From the NCBI GenBank assembly GCA_029204225.1, contig CM055107.1, positions 13,117,408 to 13,181,407 of the forward strand: 64,000 nucleotides of DNA, in the 5' to 3' direction. A model generated the notes under the pieces. It did not search any database. It worked only from the letters and a program-made list of their open reading frames with translations, and had not been told where the DNA came from. Origin of the DNA: Diphasiastrum complanatum. Taxonomy: Eukaryota; Streptophyta; Lycopodiopsida; Lycopodiales; Lycopodiaceae. Position 1 is the first letter of the stretch. Every line of letters begins with the position of its first letter. The translations under genes were made by a program, and so were the position numbers. Shown here piece by piece: positions 1 to 11,711 of this stretch.

Positions 1-1448
1 TGGATCCATAGGTAGACCTGTAAGAAATAGCAGGTGCTCACTAAAAATAGCCATAGGCACTAAAAAGCATTTGCAGGTCATAGATCTCCGGAGGGCTGCC
101 ACAGAAAACAACAATAGGCAGGGTGCTATAGAAGACCAGGAGGCCGCAAACATACTTGTGGAGGCAGCGAGGAGCAACGAGGAGGTGATGAGCGAGGGGC
201 TGCAGCAGGCAACCAGCGAGGAGGTAGCGAGGGGATGCAGGAGGCAGCCAGTGAGCAACAGACAGAGGGCGGAGGCAGCGAGGGCCACATAGAGAGGAGC
301 TACCACAGGCAAGGTCAGGGCACAGACCACGCAGCAAGGGGACAAGCAGATGGAAGATTATTGTTGTTGCTTAGTTGGATCGCCACTTACTTTTGCCAGG
401 TAATCTCATTTCTATGCTGAGGAGGGCTGCCAATTTTGCAACCAAGACCGTTGTATTGTCTCAACACATCAACAAGTTCACTTTCAACAACATGGAACTC
501 ACACTCTTTCACACCCTCGATGCGACAACACAAAAGACCACCAAACAGCGCTCATCTTACACTCTCCAACAACACACTAACACACTCCTTACCAACTAAA
601 ATCCTCACCACAAAGCAACTCTTGCAACAACCAAGAACCAAGCAATCAACAATCACATGTATTAACCAACATTCAATTGGCAAGAAGCGTAATATTCCAA
701 CGTACTTCAACATTCAAACAACAAGTACCCATCGCTTACTATGGACTATGAGGATAACATTCAACCCAATGACCACTAAGCATTTATAAGCACAATGCAA
801 GCATGCTAGTGAGAATCAAGTAACCTTTAACCCATAGCATTAATCCCAAAAACCAACGAAGTACTGACTTTAGTGTTACGAACATCAAACAACTAACTAC
901 GAATATGAAGAAACCTCAAACATCCCATCAAACACTAGCATTGAACACCGTGAGACAATCCATGCACATTAAGCAACAAACCAACTACATAACAAGGAGA
1001 GAGCACCCACAACCCATAAGAGAAGGAAACATGAAACAAAAGACAACCAAGGCCCCCAGGCTTGGATGTGACAGGTCCTCTGTTACTCACATAGGGCGTA
1101 ACCACCATCAGCGATAGTGCCCCTTGACCCCTTTAGGGCTTTTGGGTTGGACCAATCCCCCGTCAAAAAAGGCCCTAACAGCAGTTTGCATCGAATCAGA
1201 AACCACCACAACCAACACATAGTTAAGAGCAATTATCGAATTAATGGTCAAGAAGGAGATGTTCTGTAAGTATTCAAAACGCACTAATCATGAGATTTAG
1301 AATTGTAGGATACTAAAAGCAAAGAGCTTCAACAAGCAACCAGATCAACAAACAAATATAGTCGCAATATCATCTCAATCTCCTACTATTGACATGGAAG
1401 AATGAGCGTTTATGGTCAAAGATCTAAAGGCGCAAGCTGATAATTTTT
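1..1448. other. Gene-free stretch at window start
   Basis: I see no supportable gene here. Positions 120-300 are purine-rich on the plus strand, with repeated GAGGAGGCAGCGAGG-like words that produce short overlapping open frames of biased composition. Positions 430-1390 are A/C-rich with many stops. The stretch may be the decayed 5' part of the neighbouring retroelements, but no LTR ends or primer binding site were found. Confidence 0.4.
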
Positions 1449-1625
1449 GGGTTTTTGGATTCTAGAGCTACTTAGCATTGACCAGTCATTGTGAGTATTT
1501 TCAATCCTATACACCTTACAGTACAAAAAAATTCGGTCGTCTTGGCGACGATAGTACACATACTATCAAAGGTGAAGGCACTATAAGATTGAAATTCCAG
1601 CATGATCAATTCAAACTACTATAGG
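1449..1625 (+). pseudogene. Copia-type protease scrap
   Basis: Plus-strand translation gives a broken match to the Copia aspartic protease region. A WVLDS-R-AT motif (normally LDSGAT) is followed in a shifted frame by a block reading GDDSTHTIKGEGTIRLKF, the usual G-D-S-IKG pattern after the protease site. A stop and a frameshift separate the two, so it is non-functional. It lies about 75 bases before a Gypsy reverse transcriptase, which belongs to a different superfamily, so the two were joined by insertion or rearrangement. Confidence 0.5.
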
Positions 1626-1699
1626 TCATAGGGTAGAGTTTGAATCAATGTTGAATTATCGATAGGACAAGTAAGATCCTCGCATTCAGCAAGAGGCAT

Positions 1700-3170
1700 G
1701 GATACTTATAGAGGACCAGTCAAAGACAACATTGGGGGACATATGCTTACAGGTAGATGCCTTTCGGCTTGTGCAATGCACTTGCTACTTTTCAACGAAT
1801 GATGATGACTATTTTCCAAGATTACTTACAAGTATTTCTGGAAGTTTTAATCGACGATTTCTGTGTATACAACAAGGCAACTGATTATGTGTCGAAACTT
1901 CGACTAATTCTACAGAGATCTAGAGATACTTCTTCATGCTTACATCTAAAAAAATGCTATTTTGGAATGAAAGAAGAAAGTCTCTTGTGTCATCAAATAT
2001 CCAAAAAAGAAATTGAAGTCGACAATGATAAGTCAAGATAATAAAATTTTTAAAAGAACCAATGAATTTGAGAGAACTTTGAGGTTTTCTCATTCACGTC
2101 GGGTATTACTGAAGGTTCATTAAAGATTATGCATTCCTTGCTTCACCATTAACTCAATTGTTAAAGAAGGATGTAGAGTATTTGTGGACACCTGAACGAC
2201 ATAATGCTTTTGAATGATTAAAACAAAAATTAATCAAAGCATTTGTATTATGACCCCCATACTGGGTAAGACCATTTCATGTTTATGTGGATGTATATGC
2301 ATTTGCAATCAGAGTGAAGTTGAGTCAGAAGAATGACTTGAAGAAGGATTACCCGGTGTACTATCCAGGGCGCCAGTTATCTAGCTCGGAGATGAACTAT
2401 TCAATGCAAACCTGACAGGGAAAGCATCATACAAATGCTGATTTTCTATCTCGACTGGAGGGTGCAAAATCAAAGGAACCATTTGAAGATAGATGAAGAG
2501 CTATTTTTTCTCAATGCAAAAACTTTGCTATATGCTGATGTTATCAATTACTTGATCAATCAAAATTATCCCAAGAACTTCAATGTAGAAGAAAAGACAG
2601 TTTTTAAACATAAGATTGGAACTTATACGATTATAAAAGGAGTATTATACAAGTTAGGCCTCGATGAAGAGCTTTGATGATGTTTGGAAGTCGGTGAATT
2701 ACAAGTTGTTATAAGAGCTCTACATTCAAAGGATGTCGGAGGACATTATGCATTGAGGAATACTATAACCAAAATAATGAATGCTAAGTACTGGTGGCCG
2801 ACCATGTATAAAGACGTTGCTGCATATCTCAAGAAATGTTCCTTGTCAAAGAGTAGGTAAGCCTACTAAAAGCATGAATAGGCCTTTAACTCCTATTTTA
2901 CCCCTTGCTCCATTTGAAAAAAGGGATATTGATTTTGTTGGGCCAATCACGCATGTCACCCGTCACACAAAGAAATGATATTTAATGGTGGCGACCGATT
3001 ATGCAACCAAAATGGTTGAAGCTAAGGTGACACATAAAAATGATCCCAAAATAGGTGTAGAGTTTTTATTTCAAAATGTAATAACTCGCTATAGTTGTCC
3101 ACTCAAGGTAGTTAGTGACAATAGAACACACTCTTTGAATGAAACTATTCAGATCCTAACATACCATTTT
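1700..3170 (+). mobile_element. Decayed Ty3/Gypsy pol (RT, RNase H, integrase)
   Basis: Remains of a Gypsy polyprotein in order. Positions 1700-2041 hold reverse transcriptase with the MPFGLCNALATFQRMM block and an IDDFCVY active-site motif (family form MDDF). Positions 2045-2430 hold connection/RNase H, with a deletion joining SSEMNYS to the HHTNADFLSRLEG block. Positions 2435-2700 hold the region before the integrase zinc finger, and 2930-3170 the integrase core with VATDYATKMVEA and a VVSDNRTH motif (usually SDNGTHF). Frameshifts and stops break it. No LTR was found. It ends abruptly near 3170 where coding-like minus-strand sequence begins. Confidence 0.85.
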
Positions 3171-3176
3171 ATGCAA

Positions 3177-3541
3177 TTTGGAACCATTTGCAACTGCGGA
3201 TGCATGAATGAGTGGAAAATGCTCTGCAACTGCCATGGTCACAAACCAGCCCTGGTCATCAACATAAATACTGGCTATACTGGCGGTTGCCATAACGAGG
3301 TCCTTTGTAAATATATTCCATGCAGGCACAAAGGCTTCATCCACCAGATAGACACCCAAGGAGGTGGAAAAATCTGCATACACAAGCTTGGCCACTGTCT
3401 CACATGGCTCGCCTTGTATAGATATGCTGGAAACAAAATGCCTCTTCAAGAATCTTCTCAGTTTCGTTGAGGTTTTGCACTTCTCGACGACTAGGTTCTG
3501 TACATCATCCAATAAAGCACATGTTGTTCCATGAGGGATAT
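3177..3541 (-). pseudogene. Last visible exon of the DGNHR-motif pseudogene
   Basis: From a CGACAG acceptor at 3544-3542 an uninterrupted frame of about 120 codons runs into the Gypsy junction. It includes TTCALLDDVQNLVVEKC, a basic KLRRFLKRHF stretch, LVYADFSTSLGVYLVDEAF and IYVDDQGWFVTMAVAEHF. YVDD here is not a reverse-transcriptase motif: the usual flanking Copia residues are absent and the frame is not continuous with a pol gene. No family is recognised. The frame stops a few codons inside the junction, so the natural C-terminus is probably missing. Confidence 0.45.
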
Positions 3542-5063
3542 CTGTCGAGCAAATATGTCAATCAAGGTGAAAGCAAAAAATACAACACAAGGATATGTGA
3601 ACATAATTGAATATATCTATTAAATGTACTTGTTGCACTTGTGCCACCGATTTTATCGATGGCATCCATCCAAGCCACCTTTGCTGATCCTTCTTCGACC
3701 ACTTGCTCTTCGAATGGTGGATAGTCAACTGCTTGGTCTAGGCTCTCATCCATGTCTAGCCTTTCTATTGACATTAACTCTCTTGATTGAATATGCCTCT
3801 TTGATTGTTTCCTTGAGGCAGAGCCTTGTGGAAGAGCTTCCGAAACAACTGACTTTCCTTTTATGGCTCTTTGCCATTATGAATACAAATCATCCTCGGA
3901 AGGATGCCTTTCACCTCTAGGATAGTCCAACCACCATGGACATGTGGTTAGCTCCCATTATGTGATCCCAAGATCATTCCATTAGTGGGATACATGGACG
4001 TTGAGGAGTCAATGGTGGTCCAATCGGCTGTCTCTGAGGGCAGTTTGTCAATCACTTTTTCTTTCTTGATAGACATCAACCATCTGCATAATTCAACAAT
4101 ACTTTCAATAAGGAGAATCCAAAACATTCAAACACAAAATAATTTCTACGACTTCACTGTATGGGCTTTGTGAAATATATTTGTATGCAAGTCTCTTGGT
4201 AGACAAAGTGAGTTGTGGTTGCTTGTCTGCAGGAGCGGCATTTTTCATGTCCTTCACTAGGTCATCGAATGCATGAGCAAAGTGAAGTTTTCGTTGTCTT
4301 CTGGAATATGCCTCTCATCAAGAAGCTCCTCAGTGCCAGCAGACAAGGGTTTCAAAATTGATCTAGCGGTCTCCATCATGTGCCACCAATATGATTCCTT
4401 GGCCATGAGTTTGTGAAAACCATCGTTATCAGAACTCATGCAAAGCAAGTCCTGGGTTTCTTTGTTTCCTGCCAAGATGCCCAATATTTCTTTTTTCCTA
4501 CAAATACAACAGTGCAAAAAATCAATGTATGTAATTGCATTTGCATTTTTTACACCACAAAACTCACCCTAGCAGTATATGTAAATGCACTTATTCGGCC
4601 CAATGCTGGATGAAGCGATCATCTGGAGTTTGTCTGCGGTCACCAACATACCCTTTGCCTACCAATTAAGATTATTAAATAGAATCTGGAAAAAACCTGT
4701 GCCATTTGCAGGATTGGCAATAAAGGACAATTTTGAAACTTGTCTTTGATTGAAAGCTCGACAGCCTGTTGGGAATTGCAAAGAATATGAATTATTTGAA
4801 TAAAAAAAACATGAACAAAGATGATATTGCATGTACCAAAAAAGAATTGTCAAATTTATTCATGATCGATGTGTTTATCACACATACTCGAATTGTCTCA
4901 TCGCACTGTAAATCTGCCTCTGCCTCAGTCAATGTGGTTCGGCTTGTGCTAGCATTCTTTTGTAGTCATCTTGCGCAGTCCATTCAAGAGCAGAGCGTTT
5001 ATTGAGTTTGTTACGATACAAAATAACAATACCATAAGGATTTTATATGATCAACAAATTTAC

Positions 5064-5275
5064 AGACCTTCAAAGTCAATTGAGCAAGTATGACCATAGG
5101 ACAGTTGAACCATGGCTTGTGGTCCCCTCGTCTCTCTCTCCTAATTTTCACCTCCATCCATTTTTGGTCTTATGGAGGCATGTGTCTGAGAAGTGTTTCT
5201 TTGTTTGCCAGGCCAAAATTTTGTAGCATGAATCTGTCATGTGATAGCATGTGTGGGACATGTACTCTCGTTAGT
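5064..5275 (-). pseudogene. Exon of the DGNHR-motif pseudogene
   Basis: After a CTTGTAG acceptor, about 70 codons read VHVPHMLSHDRFMLQNFGLA, then a TAA stop at 5172-5170 (a C-to-T change from CAA would explain it), then a basic run with KIRRERRGDHKPWF and ILAQLTLK up to GTCT|GTAAAT near 5064. The stop is flanked on both sides by good coding-like sequence in the same frame, the pattern of a recently disabled exon. The phase does not match the upstream donor, so another indel is likely. Confidence 0.45.
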
Positions 5276-5552
5276 CTACAAGACAATTAGAATGTTTGCT
5301 AAGGACCTGTTTTGGACAAGCACAAAACAAAGAATAAAAAACTTACAAGAACTGGAAATTGCATGATAAATGTGAGTCTTACTGATTTATGGAATGCAGG
5401 GCTAGTAGCAATTCACCTTCTTGTAATTTATTTACTTTCTATGAAGCTGCATTCCACTCTCACATGTCGAGCCCATTTTTGTGAGAAATTCTGGTTGTAT
5501 TCAACAAAGGTTAGGACATTAACAAGCTCCAAAAAAACAAATGCATATTTAC

Positions 5553-5842
5553 CTTGTCTTATCATGTTCATCCATGCTTGTGCTCTGTGGTTTCCATCCC
5601 ATATGATAGTTTTTTTGTTTGATAGGTGAATCCAATCTTGATTGGAGAGTAGTTCTTGTTTAAACTCTGAATTCACATCTCTCCACACCAGACCCCAATC
5701 ATAAGATCATAGCGAGAAACTTCAAACTTGGACTCTCCAATTCTTTTCACATAAATACCAAGCTCTTTGAGGTATCCCATATCACATGGAGTGCATTCCG
5801 TCGGAAGAGCAACATGCAAATGGAACATTGCCATTTTTAAAG
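5553..5842 (-). pseudogene. Exon with ParB-like DGNHR motif
   Basis: The block starts after an ACTGTAG acceptor (exon base 5842) and ends at CAAG|GTAAAT (exon base 5553). It encodes a segment with CTPCDMGYLKELG, then KFEVSRYDLMIG, a one-base frameshift near 5690 in a C-run, then FKQELL and WDGNHRAQAW. In ParB N-terminal and sulfiredoxin-like folds a G-x-HR or GxxR box lies near the nucleotide site, and the upstream VSRYDL segment fits the order strand, helix, box. The motif is seen directly; fold assignment is inference. Confidence 0.5.
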
Positions 5843-6622
5843 CTACAGTCATGTAAATGGATCAAACTACAGTAAATCAATATGAATGGATCTAACATTC
5901 CTTACTTTTGTAATGTTTATGTCGCATTGAAAAATCGTCTTGCCTCATATTTCACTATAAGCATATAGTGATTTCAAAAGTTCTGCCTCTCCCGCTTGAG
6001 TTTTTGCATTGAGCACACCAAGATTTTCAGTCTTAAAACTCTAGTCCCGAATTTTGGAACGAGCATGAAGAGAAGTTATTACATCTCATGCTTAACTAAC
6101 TATTGTTTGAAATTAACCATACTATTAAACGTTGGGCAAGGCCAAAACTCGGAAAACGGCGATTAGAAGTTACCAGTTTTCATTCTCTCTCTACGTAACC
6201 TCTCTCTAAAGTGAAATTTCTTAAAGGGCCCATTTTGAGCCCATATTTTCCCTAATGATATAGATAACATAGAACAAAAATTGATTGCACATCTATAGAA
6301 TTCATAGAAAAATATACATTGATATATCAAATGCTGCTCCATTTTATGAATTTGGGAGCACAAAGTACATGTACTGATGCCCAACTTAGGCTTTCATTTA
6401 TTGAATGAAAGAGTCTATACACAGATTTTTACTAAACTTTATTTGAAGCTATTGTTCTCCCACAATGGTGATTGTTGTAAGTAGATCTTTGCAGCACGTT
6501 ATCAACTCCTATCTTTTTTGCATCTATGACATGACAAATATTAGTGAATGTGCAATTGTAAATGATGCCATTTTCAATTATTTTGTTCTATTTTGAAATG
6601 GCAATAAACATAAAGTACTTAC

Positions 6623-6915
6623 GAGTCTTCCGTTGATGATAAATCTGAAATATGTTGGTAGATTAGTTTGTAATAGCATGAGCTCTGTTCTGATAAAATC
6701 AAGTTTCCAATGCTCTTCCACCTCAACCATAGTCAAATATTCCTCATTGTAGATAATGCTTATCTCCATTCGGTTTGTGTGACCATTTAGTTCAAAGTCT
6801 TGATCTAGTGGTAGCCATGTACCTTCAATTTTCTTGTCTCTCTGATAGCTAAATGTGAGACTGAGCATTTGTTTTTTGATATGATAACGAAAGATCATTG
6901 AAGACTTTTTATTTC
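6623..6915 (-). pseudogene. Exon of the DGNHR-motif pseudogene, unknown domain
   Basis: An open block of about 97 codons runs from a TGCAG acceptor at 6920-6916 to a consensus ACTC|GTAAGT donor at 6623/6622. It includes TWLPLDQDFELNGHTN and ends with LPTYFRFIINGRL. The end recalls small ubiquitin-like or DIX-like modules that close on a FxFxxNG turn, but this is only a visual resemblance. It has no internal stop, unlike several sister exons. The open block on its 5' side ends only 28 bases away, too short for a normal plant intron. Confidence 0.5.
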
Positions 6916-7252
6916 CTGCATTCTATGTCATTATTTATTTTACTATCCCAGCCTTGATCCATGAGATCTGAGGATTGATGTCATGTACTTTGATTTCTGA
7001 ATGCATATATACATGTTGTACTAAAAGTTCTGATATCGATTGACCTCCCAGGGTAGTCTTAAACTCCAAATTTTTGCTTTCCAATAAGATTTGTATGTCA
7101 TTTTTGCCCTTTTCTTCTGTCGAAAATTTCCCTTTGATGATGGATAACACCCATGAATTTTTCGAATATTTTGTTGGCTTCCAGTTATCAGCTTCATCTT
7201 TCTCGTTGTAAAGAATCACAGACTCGATTGTAGATCTGGGCCTCCTTGCCAT

Positions 7253-8227
7253 TGATATTTTCAAAGCTTGGGCACCAAAAATCTCTCTGATATGATATTT
7301 AATTTCAATTTTTCGTATCACATTTAATCTAATGTGAATGCCAACATAGTCACAGTTACTGTGTATACCATATTTTATGTAACTGTACATACCGTATTTC
7401 TATAACTGTAACTAGTATAGTTAGCAAATTTCATTATACTAACCAACATAGTCAAGTAAATTTAACTTGAGGTATTGACGTCGGGCAGATTAGCACGTGT
7501 CGGGCAAAAAGAAAAAACCAATGGGATAAGTCCATGCTGCCCAGACACAAATTTCAAAATTTTCTATATTGTACTTTTATTTCTCAGTTAATTTGAACTA
7601 CGTTACGTAGATTTTTCTGCGCATTTTGATTGGGCCTGGTGACGGTCGAAACTAAAGAAAAAAAATAAAAGTATCTTTACAAAGGGTCTTTTTTTATTTT
7701 GAAACTCCTCTAATGCTTGTATCTGATCGCCAATACATATAGTCATTACAAGAACTAATCAACTAAGCATTACAAGATAGTTTAAGCTAAAAACATTCGC
7801 TAACTACGTCTTGCTAGTTTGCTTAACTACATGGGCTTAACAACTATGTCATGACATTCAAACTGTCACACTCATCGAGCTGAGGTCCTGATTGTTCGTC
7901 CTTGCTTGATAATGTGTCCTGAGCTTCTATTTGCATTCAGGCTTTTGTTGGTGGCCGATCTATCATTGTTGACTGTCATGGATTGGTAAGATGATTTGTC
8001 ATCAGTGTCAGTCACTTCGGACATGTGGCACACTTCGACTGAGTCGCGAAAAATGCGAGGAATGCGAAGGTCTATACAAAACTGATACTAAGTAAAAGTA
8101 GGCTTAATGTTGGCTTTTTCAGGAATATGTGAAAAGTGCGAACTGTGCGACAAAATAGTTCAAAATATATAGCAGTCTAAAATACAAGGAGAATGCAAAA
8201 GCTTTAAAATAGAAACTTAAGGTTTCT
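7253..8227. other. Gene-free stretch
   Basis: No supportable gene. Its left end, to 7390, continues the open frame of the first pseudogene exon but without convincing coding character. The right half lies just beyond the RNase H end of the minus-strand Copia and should contain its 3' LTR, yet I could not match it to the sequence beyond the primer binding site at 12374. Confidence 0.35.
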
Positions 8228-8768
8228 TCAACTCTCTCTTAAGGCAGGTCTTTTTCTGATTCCCAAGCTTGTCCTTTGCCTTTCAAACATAGTCTTGTCC
8301 AAGGGTTTTGTAAATATGTCGGCTTTGGTTGGAATAAAGACGGTCTTCAGCTCATTTATTTCCACCAAACCCCTTATCAAGTGATACCTGATAGCAATGT
8401 GTTTCGTTTCGGAATGCAACACTGGGTCTTTTGTTAGATGTATATCAGATATCTTGTCCATGTACATGATCAACGGTTCGTCGGTGCTTTGTCCCAATCC
8501 ACCAAGAACTGTTTGAGCTATGTCAGCTCGTTAACCATTTTGGCTGCAACAACATATTCTACCTCACACGAAAATTGGGCAATTGTGGTTTGCTTCTTGC
8601 TGATTCATATAATAGCTGCATCTGCTGGTATGGTGCATCCTCCTGAAATGCTCTTGGAGTCATCTTTGATGGATGCCCAGCTTGCATTGCTATAGGACTT
8701 CACTTGAATCCTGCTGCACGAGAAAAGTAAAGACGTAGTCTTTTGTCTATTGTAGGTGTTGCAAGACC

Positions 8769-9284
8769 CTACAGGTATTGCAAGATCCTCTTGGCAATTT
8801 TCCAGTGTGCAAGACCTGGATTTATATTGAATTGGCTCATTCTGAACACTGCGTAAGTAATGTCTGGTCGTGTGTTGTCTACCAAGTACATCAAAGAACC
8901 AATAAGCCTTCTGTAGGGCTTATGCAGCATTTTTTCTAGTTCTGTATCATCACTGGGACATTCTTCACTTGTCAGTATTGTGCCAGGAACTATTGGAGTG
9001 TTAACTCCCTTGCAATCTGCCATGTCAAAATCATCAATAATTCTTTGAATGTATCTTGACTGGTGTAGATACAGTCTCCCACCTTCAAGATCAATGTCAA
9101 TTTGCAAGCCCATGTAGCATTTTGCTTCTCCTAGGTCCGATATTTCGAAGTGTCTCGAAATATCTGCCTTCACCTGTGCAATCAGGTTGTTGCACCTTGA
9201 CAGAATCAGGGTGTCATCTACATAGGCACCGATAATGATGATTTTTCCATCTATGATTTTTACATAGACATTATAATCAGCCAT
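8769..9284 (-). pseudogene. Copia reverse transcriptase fragment
   Basis: A 171-codon frame carries the Copia reverse-transcriptase active site as GAYVDDTLIL, then FEISDLGEAKCYMGLQID, YIQRIIDDFDMADCK and RRLIGSLMYLVDNTRPDIT, the usual sequence of blocks toward RNase H. A partner fragment at 9524-9336 carries the earlier EVYMDQPPGF and YRLKQS blocks, separated by stops. Relatives are plant Copia pol genes of the TNT1/retrofit type. It is a broken piece of the 8228-12386 element. Confidence 0.85.
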
Positions 9285-11062
9285 AAAAGACTAGAAGCCT
9301 AAGGATTTGAGTGCTTGATCCTTCTTCTTGTTCCACTACCTGGTAGACTGTTTCAGTCTGTAGATGCTTCTATGCATTTTGTAGGCATAGTCAGCAAATG
9401 ACTTGTAGGTAAAACCTGGTGGCTGGTCCATATAGACCTCTTCTTTCAGCTCTCCATGTAGGATTGATGTCTTCTCATCTACAATGTGGATCTTCAGACT
9501 ATAGGTAGCTGCATATGCAAACAATATGCGTATAGATGTGTGCTTTACAACAGAAGAAAAGATTTCAGTATAGTCAATGTCATACTTCTATGAGAAACCC
9601 TTTGCAACTAGCCTGGCTTTATATCTCGATACATTGTCGTCTGGTCCATACTTGTATTTGTAGATCCATTTGCATTTGATAGTCTTTATGTCAGCTGCTA
9701 CTGGTTCACAAGTCCAAACGTTGTTTGCTTGCATGGAGTGCATTTCTTCCTCAATTGCTTTTATCCATTAGTCCTTGTTGGGACAATCGATAGCTTCTTC
9801 ATAAGTTTGTAGTTCACCACCGAATCCGAACTATCAAGCACAAATCTGACTGTTGCTCTTCTTTGTCTTGTGGATCACTTTGGAGATTGTGCAGGCACTT
9901 CGATGGCTTTGCGTTTGTCGAGTGTCTTGCTATTGTTGACTACTTTGGCTTGTCAACTACAAATCTGTTGTGTGTAGCAGGTGTCCTAGGTACAGGCTGT
10001 ATGTTGGGTTTCTCGTCGTCTAAACTGTCACTCTGTCTGTCTGAAGTTTGAACATCTTTATTTGGATGCCTAGGGTTTGCTCCCTCTATTGATGTCGGCA
10101 GGTTGTAGTACTACTTGCCAAAATTTTTGTAGCTAACTGGATCTTTGTTAGCCATTGTTCTTGCTTCATCAAATCTGACATCTCTGATAGTCTTTACTTG
10201 ATTAGTCTCTGGCATATAGATCTCGTAGTATGATGATGTATGTCATATCTTACAAGATATCATGTCTCAACTTTTTCATCCGCAGTTGTAGCTACTACTT
10301 TAGCCCATAGTGATCTCAATGTCTTTAAATAGACCATCATGCACCCTACAACTTCCATGAGAGTTCCGTTCTTCCTCTCAGCCACACCATTGTGTTGTGG
10401 TGTGTATGTTGCAGTCTTCCTATGAAGAATGCCTCGATTGCTACAAAAATCAGCAAACCGGTTGGAGATATATTCTCCACCTCTATCGGTTCTGATCTGC
10501 TTGACTTTCTTCTCTGTCCACTTCTCAGCCTAGTTTACATATTCTATAAACTTGTCGAGAGCTTCATACTTGTTGTGGATGAAGTAGACAATTGCAAACT
10601 TACTAAAGTCATCAATGAAGGTGATATAATATCTCGATCCTCCTCCAGAGAGCACGTCAAATGGTCCGCAAATGTCAGAGTGTATTAACTTCAGGAGTTC
10701 TGTCAATCTGAAGGAATCCCTAGTGAAGGGTGTACTTGACATCTTGTCTTTGTTGCATGCCCATAAGATGTTAGATTTACATCTTTGATGCTTACTCCTA
10801 TGAATGCACCTACTAGCTAGCCTTGTATAGCACCATTGGGTTCATGTGACATAATCTCCTATGCCATAGAACATTCATCGACTCATGGACTTGATGAGCC
10901 TACTCTATCGGTAGGCATACCTTCTGATGATATAGGTTGCCTTTATGTCTTCCTTGAGTGATGATTATACTGGTGCTAGCATCCAACTACATTGCATGTT
11001 TCATTTGTAAACGTTACATGCATGCCTGCATTTGCTATCCTTGCAATTGATAGTAGATCTTT

Positions 11063-11503
11063 CTACAGTGTAGGCACGTATAGGACATCATCCAGTCTTC
11101 TATCTCTACCGTTGATGTTGAGCCACAACACTCTTGTTCCATTCACTTTGTGTCTTGATCCATCTCCAAGGATTAAATACCTAGAGGAATTAGTCTGTCG
11201 AAAGTCAGCTATGATCTGTCTTGTCGTCACAAAATGTGACATTGCACCTGAATCAAGAATGACTTCTTGAAAGTCTGTTGATGATGTAGCACACACATCA
11301 GTGCATAAATATGCAGTAGAGTTCATGCTTGCTCGTTCTTCAGCCATCTTGGAGGATTCTAGTTCCTCTACATGTGATGTGCTATTTGAGCTATCTTTCC
11401 TGCCTTCTATCTTCTGTGGATTTTGGTAGCAATCCATGGCTGCACATCCCTTCTTGTGAAAATGTATACACTTAATTTTTGGATTCAGCCAACATTTGTC
11501 CAT
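11063..11503 (-). pseudogene. Copia zinc-knuckle and protease fragment
   Basis: A 146-codon frame begins in a degraded CCHC-like knuckle (C and H residues in CIHFHKKGCAAMDC) and contains the aspartic protease motif VILDSGAMSHF, followed by ILGDGSRHKVNGTR and a DVLYVPTL end block typical of Copia. The unit lies between gag (11712-12231) and integrase (10530-10742) of the same element. Downstream integrase sequence is interrupted by stops. Confidence 0.8.
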
Positions 11504-11711
11504 CGTGTAGCCTTCACATTTGCATCTAACGCATGTCTTCTTGTCGTTACCTTGTTGCTTGTTCTTGTTGTTTCCTTTCCATCTTCCTTCCTGATCTCCC
11601 TCTTTATGCTACCTTTGGTCCTACCTTCTTGTCGACTCCCTCTTAGGATAAGCCTTCTTCTTTGAATGGTCTTTGTTGTTGTAGAGAGCCTGATCGGATT
11701 TGTTCTTGTCA

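Larger units (their letters stand above)
3170..7252 (-). pseudogene. Multi-exon pseudogene with ParB/sulfiredoxin-like DGNHR motif
   Basis: I do not recognise the full protein. Reading the minus strand, coding-like blocks bounded by plausible splice sites occur at about 7252-6944, 6915-6623, 6031-5906, 5842-5553, 5275-5064, 5021-4888, 4765-4697, 4658-4568, 4497-4160, 4060-3625 and 3541-3177. The 5842-5553 block carries IIWDGNHRAQAWM, resembling the G-x-HR box of ParB N-terminal/sulfiredoxin-like folds. Damage: in-frame stops at 5945-5947, 5170-5172, 4929-4931, 3948-3950 and 3877-3879, another in the 4658-4568 block, frameshifts near 5690 and 4275, a missing acceptor near 5021 and a lost donor near 3625. 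The 3' end is cut by Gypsy sequence at about 3170. Exon limits are read by eye. That it was one gene is inferred from order, strand, splice sites and absence of transposon motifs. Confidence 0.6.

Noticed and set aside
3255-3290. YVDD motif read as a reverse transcriptase site on the minus strand
   Set aside because: The surrounding residues do not fit Copia or Gypsy RT, and the block continues as a splice-bounded exon of another gene.
6163-6384. Cysteine/histidine frame resembling a LINE zf-RVT domain
   Set aside because: Only a CxxC...H..C spacing is seen, with no LINE RT nearby; too weak to call.
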